Positions 49,160 through 58,145 of a stretch of 64,000 nucleotides of DNA are shown here, piece by piece. The DNA lies in assembly GCA_023401925.1 (NCBI GenBank), contig JAEXDA010000057.1:1-64000 (forward strand), given 5' to 3'. Within the stretch, counting starts at the first letter, position 1. Each line of letters begins with the position of its first letter. The DNA is from Bacillota bacterium (lineage in GTDB: Bacteria > Bacillota > UBA4882 > UBA8346). A program made the translations under genes and the position numbers. The notes beneath the pieces are model-generated. The model had not been told where the DNA came from. It did no database searches and saw only the letters and a program-made list of their open reading frames with translations.

Positions 49160-50428
49160 ATGAATAATCTAAAAAAGAATTACTTGACTGCCGTCTTCAT
49201 CGGCTATATTTGCTTGCTGTCTTTCCTGCTGACAACGGGAAATATTCGCAGTTATATCAATCCCAAGCTAACATTTCTTACGGTCTTGACATTATCTATT
49301 TTAGTGGCTATGCTGATAAACAATCTACGAAAGCCGAATTTATCTCACTCGGAACATTCACCTGACTGTCATTGCTGCCATTCTGAACATTTTGAAAAGA
49401 CCAGTTTGTTACTGCTTTTACCGCTTTTATTGCCAATCCTGGTCCCGCCGCAAATCTTAAGCTATCAGGCGAACGGATCGAATGTCTTTGACAAACTGCC
49501 GCAACTGGTGACAATCTTCTTGAGTATTATCATTCAAGCTTTGCCCTTCGTCTTAATCGGGGTGTTCGGTTCAGCCCTAATGAATACCCTGGTTACCGTG
49601 GAGATGGTCGAAAACAAACTGGCCCGGTCCGCCAAATTACCGGGGATCCTGCTGGCGATTGGCGCTGGATTTTTCTTTCCTGTATGTGACTGTGGGGTTA
49701 TTCCTATAGTCAGGCGGCTCTTGCTTAAAAAAGTTCCTCCCTATATGGCGATCGCTTTTTTGATTACCGCGCCTTTGGTCAATCCAATCACAGTCTGGGC
49801 CACCGCCACGGCCTTTGGTTACAACCTGCCGATTACATTGACGAGGGTGGGGATGGCCATCGCCGTGGGAATCATTATCGCTTTCATCGCCAGTAAATTC
49901 TTCCCTTCCATTGAAACCCTTTTTCATCAAAAGGCCCTCCGGGAATCGGAAATCGCTGCTACGACAGAGAAAGAGTTCAATCATTCCTCCCATCGGGGGT
50001 CGGTAATCGGCGACATTTTTGGCCATGCCAACGACGAATTCCTGGAGGTCGGTAAATTCTTAATCATCGGCACGCTGATTGCGGCCATCATTCAAACGGC
50101 GCTACCCAAACAATTTTTCATGGTGATTACGAAAAACCCTGCTTTATCCGTTTTAGTGATGATGTTTTTAGCTCTATGCCTATCGCTATGCGCTGAAGCC
50201 GATGCTTTTGTGGCCCGTTCCTTTCTATATCACTTTCCCTTGGGAAGCGTGATGGCTTTTATGGTATTCGGGCAAATGATCGATATCAAAAACTCGGCCT
50301 TGTTACTTAGAAGCTTCAAAGTCAAGGCCCTCTTGTTCATCTTCGGATTGTGCGCGCTGTTTGTTTTCCTGTTTTGCGTCTTCCTCAACTTATTCCCCGC
50401 CCATAACTTACTCCGAAGGAGGTTTTAA
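49160..50428 (+). CDS. YcgR-type permease (PF03773) fused to a YcgQ-like N-terminal membrane region
   Basis: A 422-residue membrane protein. Residues about 110-420 form the two-part permease of the DUF318/UPF0718 (YcgR, ArsP-like) family, with FFFPVCDCGVIPIVRRLL and CLSLCAEADAFVARSF as the paired Cys motifs. Residues 1-105 hold three extra spans with a His/Cys-rich loop (SHSEHSPDCHCCHSEH), like the N-terminal part of the YcgQ (TIGR03943/DUF1980) partner. That partner's soluble domain is encoded separately by the next two genes. AAAGGGATCCCT precedes the ATG. Metal transport is suggested by the neighbours. Confidence 0.75.
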   Translation: MNNLKKNYLTAVFIGYICLLSFLLTTGNIRSYINPKLTFLTVLTLSILVAMLINNLRKPNLSHSEHSPDCHCCHSEHFEKTSLLLLLPLLLPILVPPQILSYQANGSNVFDKLPQLVTIFLSIIIQALPFVLIGVFGSALMNTLVTVEMVENKLARSAKLPGILLAIGAGFFFPVCDCGVIPIVRRLLLKKVPPYMAIAFLITAPLVNPITVWATATAFGYNLPITLTRVGMAIAVGIIIAFIASKFFPSIETLFHQKALRESEIAATTEKEFNHSSHRGSVIGDIFGHANDEFLEVGKFLIIGTLIAAIIQTALPKQFFMVITKNPALSVLVMMFLALCLSLCAEADAFVARSFLYHFPLGSVMAFMVFGQMIDIKNSALLLRSFKVKALLFIFGLCALFVFLFCVFLNLFPAHNLLRRRF

Positions 50429-50430
50429 TC

Positions 50431-50937
50431 GTGAAGATTGGAAACAGCAACAGTTTTCGATGGGTAATTCAACTTTCGTTGCTGATCGTCTTATCATCGG
50501 AGGCCGGCGCGGTAAACCGGCCTATTCCCGATCATTATCAGGAATATACCCAATTGGATATCGGAGACATTCTTTATGATGGATCAAAAGCTCCGCTCCA
50601 AGAACTGCTTACCTCCAAAATCTTTTTACAGGGCAAAGTATTAAAGTCACCCCTGATCAAAAACGATGAAGTTGTTGTTTACCGGATGATCATTACCTGT
50701 TGCGCAGCTGACGCCCTTCCTTCAGGGATTTTGGTAAAGTTGCCTGAAAAAACCCAATTCCATGATCAGGATTGGGTTGGAGTTGAGGGCACTTTGCAAT
50801 TGCTGTCTTTTAACGAGAAACTCAAATCGATTGAACCTCTGGCCGGAATGGTTCCGCAGGGAAATGTTTATCCTTATTTTACTGCGTCAAAGGCATATAA
50901 AATCGGCATCCCTTCATCGGAATATCTTTATTATTGA
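50431..50937 (+). CDS. Exported YcgQ C-terminal-like domain protein, first of two
   Basis: A 168-residue exported protein. Signal peptide RWVIQLSLLIVLSSEAGAV, then a soluble domain with QEYTQLDIGDILYDGSKAPL, VVYRMIITCCAADALPSGIL and DWVGVEGTLQL, as in the C-terminal half of TIGR03943 (YcgQ) proteins. It starts at GTG 50431, 2 nt after the permease stop, with GAAGGAGG upstream. No membrane anchor remains, so it would be free or bound to the permease outside the inner membrane. The vicinal Cys pair may bind metal. Confidence 0.72.
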   Translation: MKIGNSNSFRWVIQLSLLIVLSSEAGAVNRPIPDHYQEYTQLDIGDILYDGSKAPLQELLTSKIFLQGKVLKSPLIKNDEVVVYRMIITCCAADALPSGILVKLPEKTQFHDQDWVGVEGTLQLLSFNEKLKSIEPLAGMVPQGNVYPYFTASKAYKIGIPSSEYLYY

Positions 50938-51017
50938 TACGAAGTTTCTTTCAGTCGAAAATAGTTCAAGAAGCAACTTCATACCAGAACCACTTTTGAA
51001 TATAGGAGAGTTAAATC

Positions 51018-51536
51018 ATGAAGAATCTGAAAAATAATATTTTTCTGCCGCTATTGCTGCTTTTGTTATGGATGACTGTTCCACTTCAGGCGGATGCGGC
51101 AAAACCCTCCACTCCCGTTCAATATAAAGAATATACTCAATTGGAAATCGGGGATATTCTGTTTGATACCCCGAAAGCTCCCAAACAAAAGTTGTTAAAG
51201 ACTAAAATTTTTTTCAGAGGTAAGGTTTTGAAATCATCCATGCTTAAAAAAGAGGAAATCGTCGTCTACCGGATGGTGGTTACCTGTTGTGCCGCTGATA
51301 TGCTTCCTCTGGGGATCCTGGTAAAACTTCCTGACAAGATGGGATTCTCCGATGGCGATTGGGTCGGCGTTGAAGGGATGATTCAATTGCTGCCGTTCAA
51401 CGAAAAATTAAAAATCATTGAGCCTGTGGCCAATATGGTGCCGCCGGAAAAGGTCTTTCCTTATTTTAACGCTACCAAGGCCTATAAAGTCAAAGCGCCA
51501 AAAGACGAATATATTTATGTTCAGTATAGTTATTGA
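51018..51536 (+). CDS. Exported YcgQ C-terminal-like domain protein, second of two
   Basis: A 172-residue tandem paralogue of the preceding gene: signal peptide FLPLLLLLLWMTVPLQADA, then QYKEYTQLEIGDILFDTPKA, VVYRMVVTCCAADMLPLGIL, DWVGVEGMIQLLPFNEKLK. By eye well over half of the residues match the first copy, so this is a moderately old duplication. AGGAGAG precedes the ATG. Both copies keep the TCCAAD motif. Confidence 0.72.
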   Translation: MKNLKNNIFLPLLLLLLWMTVPLQADAAKPSTPVQYKEYTQLEIGDILFDTPKAPKQKLLKTKIFFRGKVLKSSMLKKEEIVVYRMVVTCCAADMLPLGILVKLPDKMGFSDGDWVGVEGMIQLLPFNEKLKIIEPVANMVPPEKVFPYFNATKAYKVKAPKDEYIYVQYSY

Positions 51537-51902
51537 AAATCGGTAACCATGAAAAGAAATCGCAACGGAAAACAATCTTCATGGAAATGTTGAGGGATAT
51601 CCTTCGCAAAATCAATGGAGATAGGACTTACAGGATTAAAATCCGAAAAGTTGTGCTATGCAAAAAACATAAGAATCCTGTAAATCCATAAAATCTAGTA
51701 GAGCGTATCGTAAATAACTGGCAATCAGAGATGGGGAAGATACGCTCTACTTAAGTAAAACCTTCACAAACATTGAGTAGTTATTTAGAGAACGTTTTAC
51801 TAGTTAATATGCTGTTTAAGTCCCTTTCTATTGCCGGCGTTCATCGTCCAGGCCCGGTTAAACATTAAAGCAATTTGGAATCACCAGCAATTCCCAAAGC
51901 TA
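51537..51902. other. Gap with two nested-scale inverted repeats
   Basis: TTACAGGATT (51628-51637) and AATCCTGTAA (51674-51683) form one inverted repeat. GTAGAGCGTATC (51698-51709) and GATACGCTCTAC (51739-51750) form a perfect 12-bp repeat with a 29-nt loop. Neither has a good T-run. The first resembles dispersed ACAGGATT-type intergenic repeats. The convergent genes need terminators here; the second hairpin is the best candidate. No gene seen. Confidence 0.45.
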
Positions 51903-53321
51903 TCAGGGAACTACAACCGCCCATTTTTGATTATTACTGGAACTACTGCTATATTGTTTCAAATCAGAGCCATTCAAAGTCACTCCCGCCCCGTCTAAAT
52001 ATAATCCGGTCGTCCGGTTTTTAAACTTGACATAACTTCCGGATATTTCCTGAGTCCACTGCTGGTTACTACTGGAACTGCTGCTGTATTGAGCGCAAAT
52101 GGAACCGTCGGCTGTCCGCCCGCAACCATCTAAATACTGTCCGGAGGCCCGGTTCTTAATTTTTACATAACTTCCCGCACCTTCAATTGCCCATTGCTGG
52201 TTGTCGCCGGAACTGCTGCCATATTGACCGGCATTGGAACCATCCGCTGTCCGGCCCATACTGTCCAGGTATAAACCGGTGGCAACATTCTTAATTTTGA
52301 TACCGTTGTCGCCCCAGGCATATTTAAGCCGGAAAAGGCCGGAAGCGTTAGAAATTGATAATGCAATATTTGACCCGCTGCCACTCTTTGTGGTCATGCT
52401 ATACCAATCTCCGTCCCTTAAACCGGGCCAATAAAAGCTCCCCATTCCCAACCCGCGCAATTGGTTGCTAAGCCCTCGACAATAATAATAAAAGAAAGTA
52501 CTGCTTGAGGTAGCATTATAGTCGATATAATCATAAGAAACGCCATTCTTGGTACCGGGGCTATTCGGGTAACCCCATTCCGTGCAAACGGTACGGCTGG
52601 CATAGCTGCCAACATAGCCGGCGAGATGATTTTGCCACTCGCCTTCGGTCCGATAGGGGTCGGAAACAAAAAATGAATAATCATGTACGGCCAACAAACA
52701 ATTACTTAAGCGGCTGTCGCCGCCGACATTGGAAACATTTTGAGCATACCCGCTCCCATCGAGAATCACCCGGCTCTGGGGCACGCTGGAATAGTTGGTA
52801 ATCCAGGTATAATACAAATTGCACAAATCGGTCGCACTATAACCGTAGGGCTCGTTAATTGGTTCAAAATAGCAATTGGAGTTGCTACCGTATCTACTTA
52901 CGACGGTTGTCCACATATTCCAGAAAGCTGTGGTATTTGCCGGCTTTCCGCCACTATAAGCCCAATAACAGAGGATGACCTTTCCTTTTTCAAGGGCTTT
53001 ATCGATAGCCCCTGTGTAGGTACTCCAATAGCTGGAAACCGTAACTTCATTAATGGGCATCCGGACACTATTAGAACCCGTCAGGGACATGATCCCGGAG
53101 ATCACTCTATCCGCTACCGTTGAAGCGGATGAATAAGTATCCGTGGAACTGAGTCCTGAAACATATAAAACACCATCGACAAAGTTATCCCTGGAGTCAG
53201 CCCAGTTTACACCCTTGAATTGGCTGGTAGCTGAATAAACACCGGTAACATGGATATTCATTACACTCAATCCAATAACGATCGTAAATAGCAGCCGCAT
53301 CAAATTTTTGCTTTTCATCAT
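51903..53321 (-). CDS. Secreted glycoside hydrolase family 5-type enzyme with three ricin-type (CBM13) repeats
   Basis: A 472-residue exported enzyme. Signal peptide (LLFTIVIGLSVMNIHVTGVYSA), then a TIM-barrel with FKGVNWADSRDNF, acid/base Glu in FEPINEPYGY near residue 153 and nucleophile Glu in VCTEWGYP near 247, as in GH5/clan A endoglucanases. From about 335 three ricin-B-like repeats follow, each with GLYLD or GQYLD, the turn G-T-N-G and a final QQW or QKW. It probably attacks a plant or microbial beta-glycan; specificity cannot be told. It stands alone between the metal gene groups. Confidence 0.82.
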   Translation of the reverse strand: MMKSKNLMRLLFTIVIGLSVMNIHVTGVYSATSQFKGVNWADSRDNFVDGVLYVSGLSSTDTYSSASTVADRVISGIMSLTGSNSVRMPINEVTVSSYWSTYTGAIDKALEKGKVILCYWAYSGGKPANTTAFWNMWTTVVSRYGSNSNCYFEPINEPYGYSATDLCNLYYTWITNYSSVPQSRVILDGSGYAQNVSNVGGDSRLSNCLLAVHDYSFFVSDPYRTEGEWQNHLAGYVGSYASRTVCTEWGYPNSPGTKNGVSYDYIDYNATSSSTFFYYYCRGLSNQLRGLGMGSFYWPGLRDGDWYSMTTKSGSGSNIALSISNASGLFRLKYAWGDNGIKIKNVATGLYLDSMGRTADGSNAGQYGSSSGDNQQWAIEGAGSYVKIKNRASGQYLDGCGRTADGSICAQYSSSSSSNQQWTQEISGSYVKFKNRTTGLYLDGAGVTLNGSDLKQYSSSSSNNQKWAVVVP

Positions 53322-53854
53322 CTTACCCTCCCTTTTTCATTCATGACCCTTACCATACCTTGTTTTACCATATTTACCTATTTATTGTAAGCCATAATCG
53401 AAACCGGGTCTACGATAATAATTTTCTGAAAAGTAATACTTTTTTAATATCCCCTGAATTTCCCGGGAAAAATTTAATGTGTTATGGCGCAAGGAAATTG
53501 CAACAATGAAAATATCATCATACAACCGTTCAATCGATGTAGAAAAAACATTCATCAGAATCGATTCTAAGTTTTCCTAGGAAAAACTACGACGATGAAA
53601 AGTGGATACTTCTTTGATTTGAGGGATGGTGCGGAAAAATTTCTTGTTCTTTGATATGCTTAAAAAAAACTAATCGAGCCGGTTTAGCAGCTCGACGGCT
53701 TTCTCATCCTCAACAATCACTTTAGAATGTTCTATTTCCTGTCTCCATACTCCATGGGGGTATAAACAATTTATCCGCCCCGTCATCTTTAAGGGGTTTG
53801 GTCTTATGCTCAATTTTTTTCGGTTGCTCATTTTTACATTGAGTTGGTTTCATT
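53322..53854. other. Gap between the ZIP gene and the GH5 gene
   Basis: A 533-bp AT-rich stretch that should hold the GH5 promoter and the ZIP terminator (53661-53694). Several short TTTTCCTAGGAAAA-like palindromic bits occur near 53572-53588, without a recognised role. No gene seen. Confidence 0.4.
53661..53694 (-). terminator. Candidate intrinsic terminator of the ZIP gene
   Basis: On the minus strand CGAGC (53694-53690) pairs with GCTCG (53679-53675) and ATTAGTTTTTTTT follows. The stem is short but the T-run is good. It lies about 160 nt past the ZIP stop. Confidence 0.5.
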
Positions 53855-54670
53855 TCAACCAAGACCAACATCCAGGAGCATCATGACAGCAAATCCCAAC
53901 ATTGTACCCATGGTGGCAAAATCGGAATTTCCGGATGACTGGGCTTCCGGTATCAGTTCTTCCACCACAACATAAATCATGGCCCCTGCCGCAAATGACA
54001 ATGCATACGGTAATAACGGCCTCATAACCAACACCGCCGCTGCACCGACAATTCCCGCAACCGGCTCTACCAACCCCGATAACTGGCCATACCAGAAACT
54101 TTTAAACCGGCTAAGCCCTTCCCGCCGAAGGGGAATCGAGACCGCTGCTCCTTCCGGAAAATTTTGAATACCGATCCCCAATGCCAAAGCCGCCGCTCCG
54201 GCAAGGGTGGCTGAGGGGATATCGGCGGCGACCGCGCCAAACGCCACACCAACCGCTAAACCTTCCGGTATGTTATGCAAAGTAATCGCCGTAACCAACA
54301 GGATGCTCCGTTTCCAACTCGTTTTAACTCCTTCCGCTTTTTCAAGGGGCATCCCCAGATGTAAATGGGGAATCAGGGAATCCGCTATTTTTAAAAAAAC
54401 ACCGCCGGCCAAAAAACCGATTAATGGCGCTAGCCATGGTAAATTCCCCGATTCTTCGGACATTTGAATGGCGGGAGCCAAGAGCGACCAAAAACTGGCG
54501 GCAATCATCACTCCGGCGGCAAACCCCAGCATCGAATCTAAAATTTTCCGGTTGATGCTTTTAAAAAAGAACACCAGGCCTGCGCCAAGGGCAGTAACGA
54601 ACCAAGTAAAGCCGGTTGCGATAAGAGCCTGATGGAGCGGACTCAGACCATTTAAAAAATTGGTTTGCAT
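53855..54670 (-). CDS. ZIP-family metal transporter
   Basis: A 271-residue ZIP (GufA/ZupT-like) divalent-metal permease with eight predicted spans. The metal-site motifs are in span IV, TLHNIPEGLAVGVAFG, and span V, GIGIQNFPEGAAVSIPL; the loop contains IPHLHLG. ATG 54670 is chosen (AAAGGGG upstream) over the open frame to 54715. A palindromic operator sits on its promoter. It probably imports zinc or another divalent ion. Confidence 0.88.
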   Translation of the reverse strand: MQTNFLNGLSPLHQALIATGFTWFVTALGAGLVFFFKSINRKILDSMLGFAAGVMIAASFWSLLAPAIQMSEESGNLPWLAPLIGFLAGGVFLKIADSLIPHLHLGMPLEKAEGVKTSWKRSILLVTAITLHNIPEGLAVGVAFGAVAADIPSATLAGAAALALGIGIQNFPEGAAVSIPLRREGLSRFKSFWYGQLSGLVEPVAGIVGAAAVLVMRPLLPYALSFAAGAMIYVVVEELIPEAQSSGNSDFATMGTMLGFAVMMLLDVGLG

Positions 54671-54782
54671 TGGATAAAACCCCTTTCCATTCTCAATTCT
54701 CAACTCCGAAGTCAATATAGATTTCTCTGTATATCCGATGGAAGTAACGAACTTGGGACAACCCCTCCTAATACCGGTTGAG

Positions 54783-54800
54783 TGTTAGTTAAAACTAACA
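54783..54800. promoter_or_regulatory. Palindromic operator at the ZIP transcription start
   Basis: TGTTAGTTAAAACTAACA has 8-bp inverted halves around AA. It lies 8 bp below the -10 box, over the predicted start of transcription. The TTAG/CTAA core resembles DtxR/MntR-family boxes more than Fur or Zur boxes. No DtxR-type gene is in the window. Confidence 0.6.
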
Positions 54801-54807
54801 TGCCCTT

Positions 54808-54834
54808 ATTTTAAAAGTACTTCATTTTTGACAA
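54808..54834 (-). promoter_or_regulatory. ZIP gene promoter
   Basis: On the minus strand: -35 TTGTCA (54834-54829), a 15-bp spacer and -10 TAAAAT (54813-54808). The predicted leader is about 130 nt. The spacer is short, so activity may be weak without help. Confidence 0.45.
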
Positions 54835-54951
54835 TCTGTCAAGGAATATGCCGACTTCTCTCTCCAATAAAGCTCCATGGAGTGACGTTCTCTTGATTTG
54901 CCCGGAGAGCTCACCATTTCATGATTCAGCTTCGCAACGCCCTCAAATCAA

Positions 54952-55077
54952 AGAGGCTATCCCAAAAGGTAATTTCGTGCATTCACGCACGAGCAATAAA
55001 AAAATACAATATCATCGATTAAACAAACCTATCTATTGTATTTCTTAATTGTTTCCATTACTTTTTAGACAGCCTCT
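54952..55077. mobile_element. MITE-like element, 126 bp, with about 21-bp imperfect terminal repeats
   Basis: The left end AGAGGCTATCCCAAAAGGTA and the right end (reversed) AGAGGCTGTCTAAAAAGTAA match at most positions and resemble IS1182-type termini. Inside is a perfect 10-bp repeat, AAATACAATA (55002-55011) and TATTGTATTT (55034-55043), with a 22-nt loop, plus a small CGTGC/GCACG hairpin. On the minus strand the inner stem is followed by seven T, so it may serve as terminator for the cupin gene. No target duplication could be seen. Confidence 0.5.
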
Positions 55078-55102
55078 GAGTTTTCGAAACCATGCGCTTT
55101 TC

Positions 55103-55438
55103 TTACTTAACCGCGCTGTGAAACCAGAACACTTTGAGCAGATTGGAGGCGGGATCCTTTTTAATACAATGGGGAGTCCTCGCCGGAACGATAAAAGAGG
55201 CCTCCGGTTCGATAAGGAACTCTGCTTCCCCGACCCTAGCCGAACCTGAACCCTCAAGAACCAAAAAACCTTCCTGATCATCATGCACTGCCGGCAAAGG
55301 ATATTCGGTCTCCGAAAAAACGCTAATACCGGCGGAACAACCTGCCACACAACCGTTGTTTTCAGTTAACATTTCGTAGGACAAATGTCCATCCTCAGCG
55401 ATAGGCGCGACGTCGGCCAAACGGATGAAACATTTCAT
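55103..55438 (-). CDS. Cupin-domain protein, first
   Basis: A 111-residue single-domain cupin. Motif 1 is ...VHDDQEGFLVLEGSGSARVG and motif 2 EPEASFIVPARTPHCIKK, enough for one metal site (His, Glu, His). It starts MKCFIRLADVAPI at 55438 with GGGGAATG upstream; the longer frame overlaps the AEC gene. It is the last gene of the sugar/NagB locus. Such small cupins often act as sugar isomerases or binding proteins; the substrate is unknown. Confidence 0.7.
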   Translation of the reverse strand: MKCFIRLADVAPIAEDGHLSYEMLTENNGCVAGCSAGISVFSETEYPLPAVHDDQEGFLVLEGSGSARVGEAEFLIEPEASFIVPARTPHCIKKDPASNLLKVFWFHSAVK

Positions 55439-55478
55439 GCTGTCATTCCCCGTTTCCAAAAAGATTCTTTGACTCAAA

Positions 55479-56411
55479 TTAAAAAGCCAGGAATACGGCA
55501 ACCAGTGGAATCGTAAAGATACTGAATACCGTCGTCGCCAATATTCCGGTTGCCGCAAATTCCCCATCCCCTTTGAACTTTTCAACCAGTACGGTAGTAC
55601 TGGCCATGCTGGGCATGGCAGTTTCTAGGACGATTACCGATTTCACCAAAGGGGTAATCGGAAGCGGCAGCAAGACAAGATAGGCAAGGATTGGGCAAAG
55701 CAAAAGTTTCAAAAGGCAAACAAGTCCCAACTCCCAGGTCAGTGAGTTAAATCCAAGCTTAAGGCCTCCAAGAGTATAGCCCATCAGTAACATGGCTAGA
55801 GGAACCGTAGCATCCCCCATGATTCGCAGCGGGGCCAGAATCAAAGGGGGAATTTTGATTCCCAACCAATTGATGAGCAACCCACAGATTACCGCAGCCA
55901 GCGCCGGACTAAGCAAAGATTTCCAATTTTCACCCCAATCTCCACCGCCTCTCATAATCATGAGGGCAATCGAACAGAAGGCAACCGTGGTCCCGACATC
56001 GTATAAAACTGCGTAAGCCAGTCCCTGACGGCCCCAGATTGATAAGATAACTGGAAACCCAATAAAAGCCGAATTGGGCATGGCACAGAGGATCTGGAAA
56101 GTTTTAAGGCGGTCGGCGGTCAACGACAACCGCCTTCCCAATACCATGCCCCCTAAGGATACCAAAATCACCAATAGCAAGGCAACGGCCGGAGCAATCA
56201 TACCGGTCATGAGCCGGCCCCAATTCACATCTGCGGTCATGGAGACAAAAACCAAAGGCGGTAAAGTAATGTTCCACATGACGTCGGCAAAAGACATTCT
56301 GGCCTCTTCCCTTAGGAACCCGCATTTCCTGGCGATAATTCCAAAAATGGCCAGGGAAAAAACGATCAATACTCGCCATGTAATATCGACTGAAGATACA
56401 AATAAGTCCAT
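55479..56411 (-). CDS. AEC-family (auxin efflux carrier) permease
   Basis: A 310-residue membrane protein with about ten spans in two repeats. Typical sequences are MPNSAFIGFPVILSIWG and the C-terminal ETAMPSMASTTVLVEKF. Bacterial AEC proteins export or exchange organic anions such as malate. The start at 56411 has GGAG 7 nt upstream; an ATG at 56423 is also in frame. It follows the NagB pair and may share their transcript. Confidence 0.78.
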   Translation of the reverse strand: MDLFVSSVDITWRVLIVFSLAIFGIIARKCGFLREEARMSFADVMWNITLPPLVFVSMTADVNWGRLMTGMIAPAVALLLVILVSLGGMVLGRRLSLTADRLKTFQILCAMPNSAFIGFPVILSIWGRQGLAYAVLYDVGTTVAFCSIALMIMRGGGDWGENWKSLLSPALAAVICGLLINWLGIKIPPLILAPLRIMGDATVPLAMLLMGYTLGGLKLGFNSLTWELGLVCLLKLLLCPILAYLVLLPLPITPLVKSVIVLETAMPSMASTTVLVEKFKGDGEFAATGILATTVFSIFTIPLVAVFLAF

Positions 56412-56453
56412 GAAGGGCTCCATTCATAATTTCATCATCGTAAAGAGGATAGG

Positions 56454-57233
56454 TTACACCATAATATCGGCTGCTGAATCCCGATCTGCAAATAAAGCGA
56501 CATGCTCAATCATTCTCAGAATTGAAGCCGGGCAAGCAGGAGTGATTTCACCACGGACAGTATTAAAAACGGCTTGACGCTTCATCGATCCGGGCACCGT
56601 GCAATACACCCACCTCGCCGCTGTCAGCGCGGGAATGGTTAACGTATAGGCTTGCGTCGGAACCTCCGCTAGCGATGGGAAACACCCATCATGGACCTGT
56701 TGGTTACGACTTATCAAATCAGGTTCCACCAGTTTGATAGCGACCGGATCGTTAAAGTCGGCAATACCCGGGTCGTTAAAGGCGATGTGGCCGTTTTCTC
56801 CAATTCCGATACAGGCGATATCCAGCGGATATTCCCTGAGAAATTTGGTATATCGCTCCATCTCCCGTTCTAAGGAAGTTGTCTGGCCGTTCAGCAGAAA
56901 AACTTTCCCCGGCTTCACCCGGTCAAAAATCTTTTTACGTAAGTAAACGCCAAACAGTTGGGGATGACCGGCGGGGAGTCCAATATATTCGTCCATATGA
57001 AATACCACGACCCTGGACCAGTCAATGTCCGGGATTGTAGCCAAAGAATCCAAAAATTCATTTTGGGAGGGGGCAGCTCCAAAGACCATGGAAACCCGTT
57101 CTTGTTTCGTCAAAAGCTCCTTGATTTTGGAGGCAACCGCATCGGCCACCCCCCGGCCCATTTCCGCCCGGTTCGGATAGATATTCACTTTAAGTTTATC
57201 CACTGAAAATTGCTTCTGCGCGTTATCTTCCAT
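56454..57233 (-). CDS. NagB-family glucosamine-6-phosphate deaminase-like protein, downstream copy
   Basis: A 259-residue member of the NagB/6-phosphogluconolactonase superfamily. The active-site stretches are VVVFHMDEYIGL (Asp of the NagB base near residue 80) and GIGENGHIAFNDPG (His and following acidic residue near 145). NagB usually reads NEP at the end of this motif; here it is NDP. It converts glucosamine-6-phosphate or a similar amino-sugar phosphate to the keto sugar and ammonia. It is about 88% identical to the next copy by eye, with about 31 differences spread evenly. Confidence 0.85.
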   Translation of the reverse strand: MEDNAQKQFSVDKLKVNIYPNRAEMGRGVADAVASKIKELLTKQERVSMVFGAAPSQNEFLDSLATIPDIDWSRVVVFHMDEYIGLPAGHPQLFGVYLRKKIFDRVKPGKVFLLNGQTTSLEREMERYTKFLREYPLDIACIGIGENGHIAFNDPGIADFNDPVAIKLVEPDLISRNQQVHDGCFPSLAEVPTQAYTLTIPALTAARWVYCTVPGSMKRQAVFNTVRGEITPACPASILRMIEHVALFADRDSAADIMV

Positions 57234-57365
57234 TTTCTTTCTTTCCTTTCAGGATGTTGCTACGGTAGCTCCCCCATGAAAAGTCTTAAGGCAGATGCGG
57301 CCAATGATTGCCGCCGCGTACATACGGATGAAATCAAAATTTCATCATCCTAAAGGGTCCATGGA

Positions 57366-58145
57366 TTACGCCATAATATCGGCCGCCGAATCCCGATCTA
57401 CAAATAAAGCGGCATGCTCGACCACTCTCAAAACTGAAGCCGGGCAATCAGGAGTGATTTCACCACGAACAGTATTATAAACGGCTCGACGCTTCGTCGA
57501 TCCGGGCACCGTGCAATACACCCAATTCGCCGCAATCAGCGCGGGAATCGTTAACGTATAGGCTTGGGTCGGAACCTCCGCTAGCGACTGGAAACATCCA
57601 TCATGGACCTGTTGATTGCGACTAGTCAAATCAGGTTCCACCCGTTTGATCAGGACTGGATCGTTAAAGTCGGCAATACCCGGGTCGTTAAAGGCGATGT
57701 GGCCGTTTTCTCCAATTCCGATACAGGCGATATCCAGTGGATATTCCCTGAGAAGTTGAGTATATCGCTCCATCTCCCGCTCCAATGTAGTTGTCTGGCC
57801 GTCAAGCAGAAAAACTTTCCCCGGCTTCACCCGATCAAAAATCTTTTTACATAAGTAAACGCCAAACAGTTGGGGATGACCGGCGGGGAGTCCAATATAT
57901 TCGTCCATATGAAATACCACGACCCTGGACCAGTCTATGCCTGGGATTGTAGCTAAAAAATCCAAAAATTCATTTTGAGAAGCGGCAGCCGCAAAAACCA
58001 TCGACACCCGTTCTTGTTTCGCCAGAAGTTCCTTGATTTTGGAGGCAACTGCATCGGCCACTCCCCGGCCCATTTCCGCCCGGTCCGGAAAGATATTCAC
58101 TTTAAGGTTATCCACTGAAAATTGCTTCTGCGCATTAGGTTCCAT
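57366..58145 (-). CDS. NagB-family glucosamine-6-phosphate deaminase-like protein, upstream copy
   Basis: The second 259-residue NagB-like protein. Active-site motifs VVVFHMDEYIGL and GIGENGHIAFNDPG are unchanged from the other copy. Differences cluster mildly at 165-175 (PVLIKRVEPDLTSR against PVAIKLVEPDLISR) and in the last 40 residues, so fine specificity might differ. It lies 36 bp after the sugar permease gene and belongs to the operon led by the binding protein at 60053-61345. Confidence 0.85.
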   Translation of the reverse strand: MEPNAQKQFSVDNLKVNIFPDRAEMGRGVADAVASKIKELLAKQERVSMVFAAAASQNEFLDFLATIPGIDWSRVVVFHMDEYIGLPAGHPQLFGVYLCKKIFDRVKPGKVFLLDGQTTTLEREMERYTQLLREYPLDIACIGIGENGHIAFNDPGIADFNDPVLIKRVEPDLTSRNQQVHDGCFQSLAEVPTQAYTLTIPALIAANWVYCTVPGSTKRRAVYNTVRGEITPDCPASVLRVVEHAALFVDRDSAADIMA

